A stretch of 64,000 bases of DNA from an uncultured Paracoccus sp. (GCF_937873615.1 NZ_CALMYP010000032.1:1-64000); one strand, 5' to 3'. Counted from the first letter of the stretch, positions 8,476 through 17,574 are shown. The notes: generated by a model not told the origin, from the letters alone. Made by a program: numbers and translations.

Positions 8476-9723
8476 CTATTCAGCCGCCCCGCCCCCAACC
8501 GGATGACCGAGCAACCGGATGATACGCTTGCAATGACTATCCCAGGTTGCAATCTTCGGACCAGTCATACGGATAGGTCGGCTCTGCGCAAGGGCTGCGA
8601 TATGTGTGGCCCAATCTTCGACAGCCTCAGGCTGCAGATATGTCGCATAATCGCCCAGAATTTCGCGCGCGGCAGGCAGTGGCGTGCACAGAACCGGAAC
8701 GCCGCGCCCCGCCGCCTCGGTCAGGGGCAGGCCGTAGCCTTCGGCATGGGAGGGCATGAGCAGGCCATGCGCACGCTCCATCAGCGCAGCGACGGCGGCA
8801 TCTGGCAGGCCGGCGCGTTCGATCACCGGGCTGTCTTCGGGCAGGCGATCAAGGCGGGCGAAGACCTGTTCATTGTTCCAGCCGCGCCGGCCAAGGATGA
8901 AAAGCCGGGGCATACCGGCTTCGGGCAGTCGCCGGGCGAGGGCTTCCCACGCGTCCAGCAGCAGGGCGTGGTTCTTGCGCGGCTCGATGGTGCCGAGGCT
9001 CAGGAAGAACGGGCGAGACAGGTCGAAGTCCGTAGGGATTGCGCCGGGATCGGCGGGGGTCAGCACGGTGCCGATATGGGCGGTGACGATGGGCGCGCGA
9101 TGGGTCACGCCAAGCCGCCCGCGCCAAAGCTCGATCTGCGCCGCCGTCGCGTCAGAGATGGCGACGACCTGATCGGCCAGCGACATCGCGGTCATGAAGC
9201 GGGTGCGGAACCTCTCGGACTGGCCGTCGCGGGTGTATTCGGGGTGATCGAGCGGGATGGTGTCATGGATCATCACCACCCGTCGAAATCCTTTGAGGCC
9301 GGCCAGAAGCCGGCGATCCAGATTGGCATGGCCGACATTCAGATAGGCGGCGCCTTCGGGCAGGTGTCGACGCGCGACCTCGGCCAGACCGGTGCCAGAG
9401 CGCCCGGCACTGGCGATGGCCATGCGGCGCAAGTCGGTCATGGCGCAGGCGACCGGACCGGATCGGCGGGCCAGCCTTTCGCGCCAGCCGGGCCTGGCCG
9501 GCAGACCGGCCATGTCGCCCTCGATCCAGCGCAGGATGGCAGGGCCGGCTTCGGGCGGCAGCAGAAGCTGGCCACGGCTGACCCGGCAGAGAAGCAGGTG
9601 TTCGCGGGGCGCGAGATGGGACAGCCAGGCCGCCTCGACCCGATCGATTCCGGTCAGCGGGCCGGTGCCGATGCGCGACACCAGTCGCGAGACATCGAGG
9701 AGGATCGCGGGATCAGCGCTCAT
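8476..9723 (-). CDS. Glycosyltransferase family 4 (GT-B, group 1)
   Basis: 415 aa. The C-terminal GT-B half has FFLSLGTIEPRKNHALLLDA (about residues 238-257), FILGRRGWNNEQVF, and GLLMPSHAEGYGLPLTEA. The last contains the E(x7)E-type donor-binding region of GT4 enzymes. The N-terminal half has the weaker acceptor-side Rossmann fold. The gene overlaps galE by 11 bases at its 5' end, so both are probably on one transcript. It likely builds the backbone of a capsule, exopolysaccharide or O-antigen from a nucleotide sugar. UDP-galactose or UDP-glucose from the adjoining galE/galU is a plausible donor (inference). Confidence 0.85.
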   Translation of the reverse strand: MSADPAILLDVSRLVSRIGTGPLTGIDRVEAAWLSHLAPREHLLLCRVSRGQLLLPPEAGPAILRWIEGDMAGLPARPGWRERLARRSGPVACAMTDLRRMAIASAGRSGTGLAEVARRHLPEGAAYLNVGHANLDRRLLAGLKGFRRVVMIHDTIPLDHPEYTRDGQSERFRTRFMTAMSLADQVVAISDATAAQIELWRGRLGVTHRAPIVTAHIGTVLTPADPGAIPTDFDLSRPFFLSLGTIEPRKNHALLLDAWEALARRLPEAGMPRLFILGRRGWNNEQVFARLDRLPEDSPVIERAGLPDAAVAALMERAHGLLMPSHAEGYGLPLTEAAGRGVPVLCTPLPAAREILGDYATYLQPEAVEDWATHIAALAQSRPIRMTGPKIATWDSHCKRIIRLLGHPVGGGAAE

Positions 9724-10714
9724 ACCCGCCGTTCTGATGCCAGCGCCAGGCGTCGCGGATCATCTGCGGCATGGTGGAACGTGCCGGAGTCCAGCCCAGC
9801 ACAGCGCCTGCCCGGGCGCTGCCCGAGACCAGCTTGACCGCATCCCCCGCCCGGCGCGGCCCGTCCTGCATGGGCACGGCGCGGTTGGTCACACTGCCAG
9901 CAGCGGCCACGACCTCGCGCACCGAAAAGCCGGTGCCGGTGCCAAGGCAGAAGACTTCCGCCCCGCCCGTGGTCGGACCTTTCCCGGCCAAGAGCCAGTC
10001 CAGCCCCTGCACATGGGCGTCAGCCAGGTCCATGACATGAACATAGTCGCGGATGCAGGTGCCGTCTTCGGTCGGGTAATCGGTGCCGTGGATGGTCAGC
10101 GCCGCGCGCTTGCCGTCGATGGCGTCGAGGATCAGCGGCACCAGATGCGTCTCGGGCTGGTGGAATTCGCCCACCTCGCCATCGGGATCGGCGCCGGCAA
10201 CGTTGAAATAGCGGAAGATCACGCTGTTCAGCCCGTCCGAGGCACCGAAATCCTTCAGCATGTCCTCGATGGCGCGCTTACTGGCGCCATAAGCGTTGAG
10301 CGGCATCTGATCGCTGTCTTCGTCCAGCACCACCCCGTCCTGATCGCCATAAGTGGCACAGGTCGAGGAGAAGACGAAATCGCGCACGCCCGCCGCCAGC
10401 GTCGCCTCGATCAGCTCCAGCGAGGCACCGACATTGCCGCGCCAGTATTTGCCGGGCTGCGACATCGCCTCGCCGACCTGGCTGAGGGCGGCGAAATGCA
10501 TCACCGCCACCGGCTTGTAGCGGGCGAAGACCTGATCCAGCCGCGCGCGGTCGGTCAGGCAGCCTTCTTCGAGCGGGCCGAATTTCACCGCATCGCGCCA
10601 GCCGGTGATCAGGCTGTCATAGGTGACCGGCAGATAGCCGGCCAGTTTCAGCGCCTTGCAGGCATGTGAGCCGATATAACCGGCGCCACCAGTCACCAGA
10701 ACTGCCCGGGTCAT
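9713..10714 (-). CDS. galE: UDP-glucose 4-epimerase
   Basis: 333 aa, full length for GalE. The N-terminal Rossmann motif is VTGGAGYIGSHACKAL (GxxGxxG). Further on are SSTCATYGD, holding the catalytic Ser/Thr region, and AYGASKRAIED, which carries the YxxxK pair. It interconverts UDP-glucose and UDP-galactose with tightly bound NAD. It abuts galU (one-base overlap of TAA and ATG) and overlaps the GT4 gene. Together these would supply activated hexose for the surface glycan. An alternative epimerase specificity such as UDP-GlcNAc cannot be ruled out by sequence alone. Confidence 0.92.
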   Translation of the reverse strand: MTRAVLVTGGAGYIGSHACKALKLAGYLPVTYDSLITGWRDAVKFGPLEEGCLTDRARLDQVFARYKPVAVMHFAALSQVGEAMSQPGKYWRGNVGASLELIEATLAAGVRDFVFSSTCATYGDQDGVVLDEDSDQMPLNAYGASKRAIEDMLKDFGASDGLNSVIFRYFNVAGADPDGEVGEFHQPETHLVPLILDAIDGKRAALTIHGTDYPTEDGTCIRDYVHVMDLADAHVQGLDWLLAGKGPTTGGAEVFCLGTGTGFSVREVVAAAGSVTNRAVPMQDGPRRAGDAVKLVSGSARAGAVLGWTPARSTMPQMIRDAWRWHQNGGYER

Positions 10715-11607
10715 TACTCAGCCGCGCGCTGCAACGAGAGGATCTCTTGCAGATATTCCAGAAACTCATCGCGCAGCTCATCACGTTCCAGCCCGAAGGC
10801 GACGGTGGCCTGCAGGAAGCCGGCCTTGGAACCGCAATCGTAACGCTGGCCCCGGAAACGCAATCCGAAGACATCGCGACCCTCGACGATCTCGTCGGCG
10901 ATGGCATCGGTCAGCTGGATTTCGCCGCCAGCACCCTCGCGCAGCTTGTTGAGGTTGTTCAGCACCGTCGGCGCCAGGATATAGCGCCCGATCACCGCGA
11001 GGTTCGATGGCGGGTTTTCCTTCGGCTTCTCGACCAGGCCCTTGGCCTTGACGATGGCGCCCATATCCTCGGCCACGTCGAGCACACCGTAGGATTTCGT
11101 CTTTTCCATCGGCACCTCCATGGTCGCAACCATGGTGCCGCCGGTTTCGGCATGGGCTTCGATCATCTGCTGAAGGCAGGGCGGCTCGCCCATGATGACG
11201 TCATCGGTCAGAATGACGGCGACGGGTTCGTCATTGGGCACCAGCCGGCGCGCGCACCAGACCGCGTGGCCGAGGCCCATGGCCTTGTGCTGGCGCACAT
11301 AGGCGATGGCGCCGGAATCCATGTTGGTGGCCCGCAGGATGTCCAGCAGATCGGACTTGCCGCCGCGCTTGAGATTGGCCTCCAACTCATGCGCGTGATC
11401 GAAGTAATCTTCCAGCGCACCCTTGCCGCGAGAGGTCACGAAGATGAATTCTTCGATACCAGCCGCGCGTGCCTCGTCGATGGCGTATTGAATCAGTGGC
11501 CGGTCAACAAGGGTCATGATCTCTTTCGGGATCGACTTGGTGGCGGGCAGAAAACGGGTGCCAAGCCCGGCAACCGGGAATATGGCTTTCGTTACTTTGC
11601 GGCTCAT
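10714..11607 (-). CDS. galU: UTP-glucose-1-phosphate uridylyltransferase
   Basis: 297 aa. It has the nucleotidyltransferase signature FPVAGLGTRFLPATKSIPKE (residues 11-30), typical of GalU, and GEIQLTDAI near residue 240. The enzyme makes UDP-glucose from UTP and glucose-1-phosphate, the precursor for galE and for cell-surface glycans. It is transcribed on the minus strand ahead of galE. A short inverted repeat (TAGCGG-TTCA-CCGCTA, 11624-11639) lies 17 bases upstream of its ATG, in the 61-base gap after the GT2 gene. This may hold a promoter or processing site of its own. Confidence 0.95.
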   Translation of the reverse strand: MSRKVTKAIFPVAGLGTRFLPATKSIPKEIMTLVDRPLIQYAIDEARAAGIEEFIFVTSRGKGALEDYFDHAHELEANLKRGGKSDLLDILRATNMDSGAIAYVRQHKAMGLGHAVWCARRLVPNDEPVAVILTDDVIMGEPPCLQQMIEAHAETGGTMVATMEVPMEKTKSYGVLDVAEDMGAIVKAKGLVEKPKENPPSNLAVIGRYILAPTVLNNLNKLREGAGGEIQLTDAIADEIVEGRDVFGLRFRGQRYDCGSKAGFLQATVAFGLERDELRDEFLEYLQEILSLQRAAE

Positions 11608-11623
11608 ATTGTGAGTCCTTGTC

Positions 11624-11639
11624 TAGCGGTTCACCGCTA
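11624..11639. promoter_or_regulatory. Small inverted repeat upstream of galU
   Basis: Perfect six-base arms TAGCGG and CCGCTA around a four-base loop, in the gap between galU and the GT2 gene. On the minus strand it is not followed by a T-tract, so it does not look like an intrinsic terminator. It could be a leader hairpin of galU or an operator. The arms are short and this may be chance. Confidence 0.3.
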
Positions 11640-11668
11640 ATAGTTTCTTCTTACGCCAGTTCCACCTG

Positions 11669-12916
11669 TCAGAGCAAGCGTTGGGCGCCAACGCAGGACA
11701 ACGCGCTTCGGTTCCGACGGGCCTTCGCCAACCCCGTTTCCCGGGCGAATCTGTCACCTGCGCGCCACGATTTCACGGGCGGATCGCCGGGCTCCGAAGG
11801 TCCCCAAAGCCCGCCTGTCTGTTCGAACCAGCCACCGGGGTGATAGCATATCCGGTGCGGCAGGATGCTGGGCGTAAGAAGGATGATCGTGACCATCCGC
11901 CCGCCTCGGATCGCGTCGCGCGCCGTCTCGCGAAGGGCCGCACCCTGCCAGTGCCATCCGGTCAGGACGATGTGCTCTGCCGGGGCGGTTGGCAGCGGCA
12001 GGAAATCCGGCGGGTGATCGCGGCGGATGTCCGGCACTGACGGCAGCACAGCGGCCCTGCCCTCTGACAGACCGGCCTGCAATGTCGACATCACCCCTCC
12101 GATGTGCATCGGGTCCATCTCTCCATCCAGCATGTGCCTGATCAGCCGCCGCCTGGTCCGACGGGCAAGCGCATCCGCCGGCGCAGCACCCCCATGCCGA
12201 CGCGCAAAAAGGACAGCGGAACGACCGATGGCCGCAAGGTCCTGCGGCACCGAACCGGCATCGCGTTGCAGGCTGCCGGCGCGGGCATGGATCACCTGTG
12301 CCTTAGGGACGATGGCGGTCAGCGCCTCCGGCCAAGCGCGAGCCATGCGCATGTTCACATCCGATTCGTCCAGATGATAGGCGAAGATCGGGTCAAAGCC
12401 GCCGATGTCGCGCAGGGCATCGGCGCGAAAGGCGCAATTGGTGCCGAGCGTGCTGACCGGCGCGCCGCCTTCGGGGGGAAGCAGGACGGTATCTTCGGCA
12501 CTCATGTCGATGCCGACGGGCAGGCCGGCGGCAGTCATGCGCGCGGCACGACTTTGCCAGCGAAACCCGTCGCGGTCGCGGGTCCAGCCGGTCGCGGCAA
12601 TGACCTTCGGGTTCGAGAAAGGTTCGGTCAGGCGCGACAGCCAGGTCGGTTCGGCAATGGAATCGTCGTCGATGAAGGCGATGATCTCGCCCGCCGCCTG
12701 GGCGATGCCGAGATTGCGCGCCTCGGAAATATTGGCGCTTTCGAAACGGACAGGCTTGATCGGCATGTCTGCCGCTTGCGCAAGGCCGGCACCATCTGCG
12801 ACCAGAACCATCTCCATCTCTGGGTGGTCCTGCCGCATCAGCGCCGAGAGGCAAAGCTTCAGGTGCTCGGGCCGCCCGCGCGAGACGATGATCACGCTGG
12901 TGGCCGGCGTGCTCAC
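11669..12916 (-). CDS. Glycosyltransferase family 2 protein
   Basis: 415 aa with a GTG start that overlaps the kdsB stop (GTGA). The N-terminal GT-A fold has SVIIVSRGRPEHLKLCLSAL (residues 7-26), ISEARNLGIAQAAGEIIAFI (about 63-82) and then DDDS, the DxD metal/donor site. AYHLDESDVNMRMARAW marks the catalytic-base region (about 210-225). The C-terminal 150 residues are variable. Coupling to kdsB and cysQ places it in the same transcript as Kdo activation. It probably adds a sugar to a lipid- or Kdo-linked surface glycan, with unknown specificity. Confidence 0.83.
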   Translation of the reverse strand: MSTPATSVIIVSRGRPEHLKLCLSALMRQDHPEMEMVLVADGAGLAQAADMPIKPVRFESANISEARNLGIAQAAGEIIAFIDDDSIAEPTWLSRLTEPFSNPKVIAATGWTRDRDGFRWQSRAARMTAAGLPVGIDMSAEDTVLLPPEGGAPVSTLGTNCAFRADALRDIGGFDPIFAYHLDESDVNMRMARAWPEALTAIVPKAQVIHARAGSLQRDAGSVPQDLAAIGRSAVLFARRHGGAAPADALARRTRRRLIRHMLDGEMDPMHIGGVMSTLQAGLSEGRAAVLPSVPDIRRDHPPDFLPLPTAPAEHIVLTGWHWQGAALRETARDAIRGGRMVTIILLTPSILPHRICYHPGGWFEQTGGLWGPSEPGDPPVKSWRAGDRFARETGLAKARRNRSALSCVGAQRLL

Positions 12917-13713
12917 GCCTCGCCCATCTCCGCCAGCATGGATTCGATGCGCGGGATGTCCTCGGGGTTGTTCAACTCCCAGAACTGGCGGCCACGGGCC
13001 TCGACCTCGACGCAGAGGATGCGGCGGCCATTTTCGAGGAAGCGCAACTGCTCCAGCCCTTCGAGCTTTTCAAGGGTGCCCTCGGGCCAGGTCGGATAAG
13101 CGGCAAGGACTGCCGGGCGATAGGCATAGACGCCGACATGGTGAAAGACCGGGGTGATCTCGTCGGGGCCGAAATCGCGCCCGGCAAAGGGGATCACTTC
13201 CTTGGAGAAATAGAGCCCCTGTCGCGCGGCCCCGAAGACCGCCGTGGTGCCGCCGACACGTCCGGCGGCGCGGTCGGCCAGCAGGTCGGCGCGCATCCGG
13301 CCCGAGGTCTGCAGGACCGGCGTGGCCAGATCGGCGTCGCGGTCGGCGCGCAGCCCGGCAACCAGATCCTCGATGAACCAGGCTGGGGTCAACGGCGCGT
13401 CGCCCTGCAGGTTCACCACGATCTCGGGCGAGATGCCCATATTGGCGATGGCCTCGGCACAGCGTTCGGTGCCGTTGCGACAGGCGGGCGAGGTCATCAC
13501 CACCTCGGCCCCGAAGCCTTCGGCGGCCTCGCGGATGCGGTCGTCATCGGTGGCGACGACGACCCGGTCGATGCCGGCCACGCCCTGGGCGGCACGCCAG
13601 CTGCGTTCGATCAGCGAGGCGGATTTGCCGGTCGCGCCCCTCAGCATGGCCAGCGGCTTGCCGGGATAGCGGGTTGAGGCAAAGCGTGCAGGGATGACGA
13701 TAACGACCGACAT
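12913..13713 (-). CDS. kdsB: 3-deoxy-manno-octulosonate cytidylyltransferase
   Basis: 266 aa from the ATG at 13713, which shares one base with the cysQ stop. An upstream in-frame start would give 53 extra residues antiparallel to no known domain and lies wholly within cysQ. The start VIVIPARFASTRYPGKPLAM is the nucleotide-binding signature of KdsB; NLQGDAPL and the C-terminal LEKLEGLEQLRFLENG are also family features. It makes CMP-Kdo for LPS core or for capsule linkers. Here it sits with glycosyltransferases rather than lipid A genes. That fits a Kdo-containing capsule, although it could also be the cell's general LPS enzyme. Confidence 0.93.
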   Translation of the reverse strand: MSVVIVIPARFASTRYPGKPLAMLRGATGKSASLIERSWRAAQGVAGIDRVVVATDDDRIREAAEGFGAEVVMTSPACRNGTERCAEAIANMGISPEIVVNLQGDAPLTPAWFIEDLVAGLRADRDADLATPVLQTSGRMRADLLADRAAGRVGGTTAVFGAARQGLYFSKEVIPFAGRDFGPDEITPVFHHVGVYAYRPAVLAAYPTWPEGTLEKLEGLEQLRFLENGRRILCVEVEARGRQFWELNNPEDIPRIESMLAEMGEA

Positions 13714-14516
13714 CAATCGGCATCTCGTGCCAGCAGGACACCGGGCGCAAAGGCGATGAAGAACGGGTTCTCGAAACCGGGCTTGCCATAGCCGAGCGGG
13801 CTGTGATCGTCGAAGCGCACCACCTCGCCGCCGGCACCGCGCAGCACCGCGTCGCCTGCCGCCGTGTCCCATTCCATGGTCCGGCCAAGGCGCGGATAAA
13901 GATCCGCCTCGCCGGTCGCCACCAGGCAGAATTTCAGCGAGGACCCCGCCGAGGTCATGTCGCGGGTCTTGTAGCGCCCGATATATTCGTCGGTCGCCGC
14001 GTCACGATGCGATTTTGATGCCACCACCATCAGCCCGCGATTGTCGGGCATCGGGTTGACGCCGATTGGATGGATCTCGCCGGGATCGGCACCGAAGGGG
14101 CCGGTCTCCTCGACCGAGCGGCCATCGGCGGTGGTATAGAACAGCCGCCCCTTGGCCGGGGCATAGACGACACCGCGCAGCGGCACGCCGTCCTCGACAT
14201 AGGCGATATTGACGGTGAAATCGCCGCGTCGCTGGACGAATTCCTTGGTCCCGTCCAGCGGATCGACGATCAGGAAGGTGCGGACATTCTGGCCGTGAGT
14301 CTCGGCCTGTTCCTCGGTCACAAGCGCCATCTCCGGGAAGGCCGCGCGCAGGCCGGCCGAGATCAGCGCATCGGCGGCCTCGTCAGCCTCGGTCACCGGC
14401 GAGGCGTCGGATTTCGAACGGACCTCGAAATCTTCGGCGCCATAGACCTCCATGATCCTGTCGCCGGCATCCAGTGCCAGTAGTCGCATGACGGTGGTGA
14501 GCTTGTCGAAATCCAT
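13713..14516 (-). CDS. cysQ: 3'(2'),5'-bisphosphate nucleotidase
   Basis: 267 aa. Inositol-monophosphatase superfamily: the metal-binding EEQAE segment is followed by IVDPLDGTKEFVQRRGDFTV (about residues 85-104) and the C-terminal MEWDTAAGDAVLRGAGG (about 212-228). DGTKEF rather than DGTTNF favours CysQ over SuhB. CysQ hydrolyses 3'-phosphoadenosine 5'-phosphate, the by-product of PAPS-using sulfotransferases, to AMP. As first gene of the polysaccharide run that ends in a sulfotransferase, it probably clears inhibitory PAP during glycan sulfation (inference). It is divergent from the KpsM-like permease. Confidence 0.9.
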   Translation of the reverse strand: MDFDKLTTVMRLLALDAGDRIMEVYGAEDFEVRSKSDASPVTEADEAADALISAGLRAAFPEMALVTEEQAETHGQNVRTFLIVDPLDGTKEFVQRRGDFTVNIAYVEDGVPLRGVVYAPAKGRLFYTTADGRSVEETGPFGADPGEIHPIGVNPMPDNRGLMVVASKSHRDAATDEYIGRYKTRDMTSAGSSLKFCLVATGEADLYPRLGRTMEWDTAAGDAVLRGAGGEVVRFDDHSPLGYGKPGFENPFFIAFAPGVLLARDAD

Positions 14517-14643
14517 GTTGTCACCTTACGTATCTGTTCACCATAAATCGCCTGCTTTGTTGTGCCGGCGGGTTTCGCCATTTATGATGCGGGCGTGTGA
14601 TCAGGGCAAGTCGCGCTGGCAACGGAAAGATACGGTCAAGGGC

Positions 14644-15465
14644 ATGTTCCAACAGCGGCATACCACGAACATTTTTTTCGCCGGGCTGACCACGGTTGCA
14701 CTGATCTATCACATGACGGTCTACAGGCTGCGCAAGGGCGATCGCAACGCCATCATCGGGCTGCTGATGACAATTCTGCGCGGGATGCTTCTGGTGGCGA
14801 TGTTCTTCCTGTTTTTCTACGTGCTGAAGGTCCGCAGCTCGCCGATCCGGGGGAACTTCATCGTCTATATCATGACCGGCGTGTTCATGTTCATGACCCA
14901 TAACAAGGGTATACAGGCGGTGCTGTCTTCCGAAAGCGCGGTTTCGGCCTTGATGAAGCACACGCCCATGAACACCGCCATCGCAATGAGCGCTTCGGCA
15001 CTGGCAGCGCTTTATCAACAGTTTCTGGCCTGTATCGTGCTGCTGATCTTCGCCAATACCTTCATCGAACCGTTGAACATCGAACATATCTATCCCTGCA
15101 TCGGTCTTTTCGTGCTGGCCTGGTTCTCGGGTTGCAGCATCGGGCTGGTCTTCCGCGCCGTCGAACCCTGGGCGCCGAAGGCGGTGCGCATGATCAGCCA
15201 GATCTACATGCGGCTGAACATGTTCACCTCGGGCAAGATGTTCGTGGCCAATGCGCTGCCCACGGCAATGCTGACGATGTTCAGCTGGAACCCGCTGTTT
15301 CACATCATCGACCAGACCCGCGGCTTCGCCTTCGTGAACTACACGCCGCATAATTCCAGCCTGATGTATCCGATCTATTTCTCGCTCGCATTCGTCATGA
15401 TCGGGCTGATGGGTGAGTTCGTGACTCGTAACCGCATGTCGCTCAGCTGGAATGCGGGACGCTAG
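14644..15465 (+). CDS. ABC-2 type permease, capsule/polysaccharide exporter KpsM-like
   Basis: 273 aa from the ATG at 14644. Longer in-frame starts read back into the divergent cysQ promoter and coding region. Six or so hydrophobic segments are visible (for example about 35-60, 70-90, 115-145, 150-175 and 245-265), in the ABC-2 permease pattern of KpsM/Wzm proteins that move finished polysaccharide across the inner membrane. No KpsT-like ATPase gene is adjacent in this window, so the partner must lie elsewhere. GC looks lower here than in flanking genes. Its divergence from the cysQ-kdsB-glycosyltransferase-sulfotransferase block suggests it exports that product, but this is inference. Confidence 0.75.
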   Translation: MFQQRHTTNIFFAGLTTVALIYHMTVYRLRKGDRNAIIGLLMTILRGMLLVAMFFLFFYVLKVRSSPIRGNFIVYIMTGVFMFMTHNKGIQAVLSSESAVSALMKHTPMNTAIAMSASALAALYQQFLACIVLLIFANTFIEPLNIEHIYPCIGLFVLAWFSGCSIGLVFRAVEPWAPKAVRMISQIYMRLNMFTSGKMFVANALPTAMLTMFSWNPLFHIIDQTRGFAFVNYTPHNSSLMYPIYFSLAFVMIGLMGEFVTRNRMSLSWNAGR

Positions 15466-15507
15466 GGCAGAGGTTGCGAGAATGGCGCGCGACGCCGCGC
15501 AGCAGTT

Positions 15508-15536
15508 CTTGCAGCCCGAAAAACGCCTTCCTATAT
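15508..15536 (+). promoter_or_regulatory. Heat-shock (RpoH-type) promoter of dnaK
   Basis: CTTG (15508-15511), an 18-base spacer, then CCTATAT (15530-15536). This fits the alphaproteobacterial RpoH pattern of CTTG, 17-18 bases, CYTATnT. It lies about 110 bases upstream of the dnaK ATG. That would place transcription start near 15543, just before a 7-bp stem-loop. Established knowledge: dnaKJ is a core RpoH target in this class. Inference: this is its main stress promoter. Confidence 0.6.
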
Positions 15537-15547
15537 AGCGACACAGG

Positions 15548-15565
15548 GTCGGCCATGGGGCCGAC
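15548..15565 (+). other. Stem-loop at the predicted 5' end of the dnaK mRNA
   Basis: GTCGGCC and GGCCGAC form a perfect 7-bp stem around a four-base ATGG loop, starting about five bases after the predicted transcription start. It could protect the 5' end of the transcript from decay or act as a leader structure. It lacks the G-rich U-containing anti-Shine-Dalgarno pairing of ROSE thermometers. Confidence 0.4.
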
Positions 15566-15647
15566 AGCTCAGACAATTGGGATCAGGTCTTCGGGAGCCG
15601 GAACCGGGCCCGTAGACCGCTGAAATCGCCGGAAGAGAGGTTTGAAC

Positions 15648-17558
15648 ATGTCAAAAGTTATCGGGATCGACCTGGGCACGACCAATAGCTGTATCGCGAT
15701 CATGGACGGCAGCCAGCCGAAAGTGGTCGAGAACAGCGAAGGTGCGCGCACCACGCCGTCGATCGTCGCGTTCAAGGATAATGAACGTCTTGTCGGGCAG
15801 GCAGCCAAGCGCCAGGCCGTGACCAACCCGTCCAACACCATTTTCGCGGTCAAGCGGCTGATCGGGCGCCGCCTCACCGACCCCGAGGTCGAGAAGGACC
15901 GCAAGCTCGTTCCCTATGACATTGTCGATGGCGGCAATGGCGATGCCTGGGTCGAGGCGCAGGGCGAGAATTATTCGCCGTCGCAGATCAGCGCCATGAT
16001 CCTCGGCAAGATGAAGGAAACCGCCGAGAGCTATCTGGGCGAGGAAGTGACGCAGGCCGTCATCACCGTCCCGGCCTATTTCAACGACGCGCAGCGTCAG
16101 GCCACCAAGGATGCCGGCAAGATCGCCGGTCTCGAAGTCCTGCGCATCATCAACGAGCCGACCGCGGCTGCCCTGGCTTACGGCCTGGACAAGAAGGACA
16201 CCAAGACCATCGCGGTCTATGACCTCGGCGGCGGTACCTTCGATATCACCATCCTGGAAATCGACGACGGGCTGTTCGAGGTGAAATCGACCAACGGGGA
16301 CACGTTCCTCGGCGGCGAGGATTTCGACATGCGCATCGTGAACTACCTCGCCGAGGAGTTCAAAAAGGAACATGGTGTCGACCTGACCAAGGACAAGATG
16401 GCCCTTCAGCGCCTGAAAGAGGCGGCGGAAAAGGCCAAGATCGAGCTCAGCTCGGCCAGCCAGACCGAGATCAACCAGCCGTTCATCTCGATGGACAAGG
16501 ATACCGGCACGCCGCTGCACATGGTCGTCAAGCTGACCCGCGCCAAGCTGGACAGCCTGGTCGGCGAGCTGGTCAAGCGGACCATGAAGCCCTGTCAGGA
16601 CGCGCTGAAGGATGCCGGTGTCTCCAAATCGGATATCGACGAGGTGATTCTGGTCGGCGGCCAGACCCGGATGCCGCTGGTGATCGAGGAAGTGACCAAG
16701 TTCTTCGGCAAGGAACCGCACAAGGGCGTGAACCCCGACGAGGTCGTGGCGCTTGGCGCGGCGATTCAGGGCGGCGTGCTGCAGGGCGACGTCAAGGACG
16801 TGGTGCTGCTCGACGTGACGCCGCTGTCGCTGGGGATTGAAACCCTCGGCGGTGTCTTCACCCGCCTGATCGACCGCAACACCACCATCCCGACCAAGAA
16901 AAGCCAGGTCTTCTCGACCGCCGAGGACAACCAGAACGCGGTGACGATCCGGGTCTTCCAGGGCGAACGCGAGATGGCAGCCGACAACAAGATGCTGGGC
17001 CAGTTCAACCTGGAGAACATCCCGCCCGCCCCGCGCGGCATGCCCCAGATCGAGGTGACCTTCGACATCGACGCCAATGGCATCGTCAATGTCAGTGCCA
17101 AGGACAAGGGCACCGGCAAGGAGCAGAAGATCACCATCCAGGCCTCGGGCGGTCTCTCGGACGAGGATATCGAGCGCATGGTCAAGGACGCCGAGGCGAA
17201 TGCCGACGCCGACAAGACCCGCCGCGAGTTGGTCGAGGTGCGGAACCAGGCCGAAAGCCTGATCCATACCACCAGGAAGTCGCTGGAAGAACATGGCGAC
17301 AAGGTCGACGGCTCGACCGTGGAAGCGATCGAACTGGCCATTGGCGCGCTGGAAGAGGCGCTGAAGTCGGAAGATGCCGGCAAGATCAAGGGCGGCATCC
17401 AGAACGTCATGGACGCCTCGATGAAGCTGGGCGAGGCGATCTACAAGGCGCAATCCGACGAGGGCGAGGCCGCTGCAGCCGCCGATGCGCCTCGTGACGT
17501 GGATGACGATATCGTCGATGCCGATTTCGAAGATCTCGGCGATGACAAGCGCAAGTAA
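15648..17558 (+). CDS. dnaK: Molecular chaperone DnaK (Hsp70)
   Basis: 636 aa. The start [20 protein letters not shown] is the Hsp70 phosphate-binding signature. The ATG at 15648 follows a GGAAGAGAGG ribosome-binding site, so the in-frame TTG six bases earlier is unlikely. The ATPase domain covers residues 1 to about 380 ([27 protein letters not shown]). The substrate-binding domain follows, then a C-terminal lid ending [12 protein letters not shown] with an acidic tail. It refolds cytosolic proteins with DnaJ and GrpE in an ATP-driven cycle. dnaJ follows after 68 bases holding a hairpin. Confidence 0.99.
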   Translation: MSKVIGIDLGTTNSCIAIMDGSQPKVVENSEGARTTPSIVAFKDNERLVGQAAKRQAVTNPSNTIFAVKRLIGRRLTDPEVEKDRKLVPYDIVDGGNGDAWVEAQGENYSPSQISAMILGKMKETAESYLGEEVTQAVITVPAYFNDAQRQATKDAGKIAGLEVLRIINEPTAAALAYGLDKKDTKTIAVYDLGGGTFDITILEIDDGLFEVKSTNGDTFLGGEDFDMRIVNYLAEEFKKEHGVDLTKDKMALQRLKEAAEKAKIELSSASQTEINQPFISMDKDTGTPLHMVVKLTRAKLDSLVGELVKRTMKPCQDALKDAGVSKSDIDEVILVGGQTRMPLVIEEVTKFFGKEPHKGVNPDEVVALGAAIQGGVLQGDVKDVVLLDVTPLSLGIETLGGVFTRLIDRNTTIPTKKSQVFSTAEDNQNAVTIRVFQGEREMAADNKMLGQFNLENIPPAPRGMPQIEVTFDIDANGIVNVSAKDKGTGKEQKITIQASGGLSDEDIERMVKDAEANADADKTRRELVEVRNQAESLIHTTRKSLEEHGDKVDGSTVEAIELAIGALEEALKSEDAGKIKGGIQNVMDASMKLGEAIYKAQSDEGEAAAAADAPRDVDDDIVDADFEDLGDDKRK

Positions 17559-17574
17559 GCGCAACTGACTGGCG

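Noticed and set aside
15651-17564. 637-codon open frame on the minus strand opposite dnaK
   Set aside because: It mirrors dnaK codon bias. The hydrophobic, Leu/Val/Asp-rich repetitive product is the known shadow of Hsp70 genes in GC-rich genomes.
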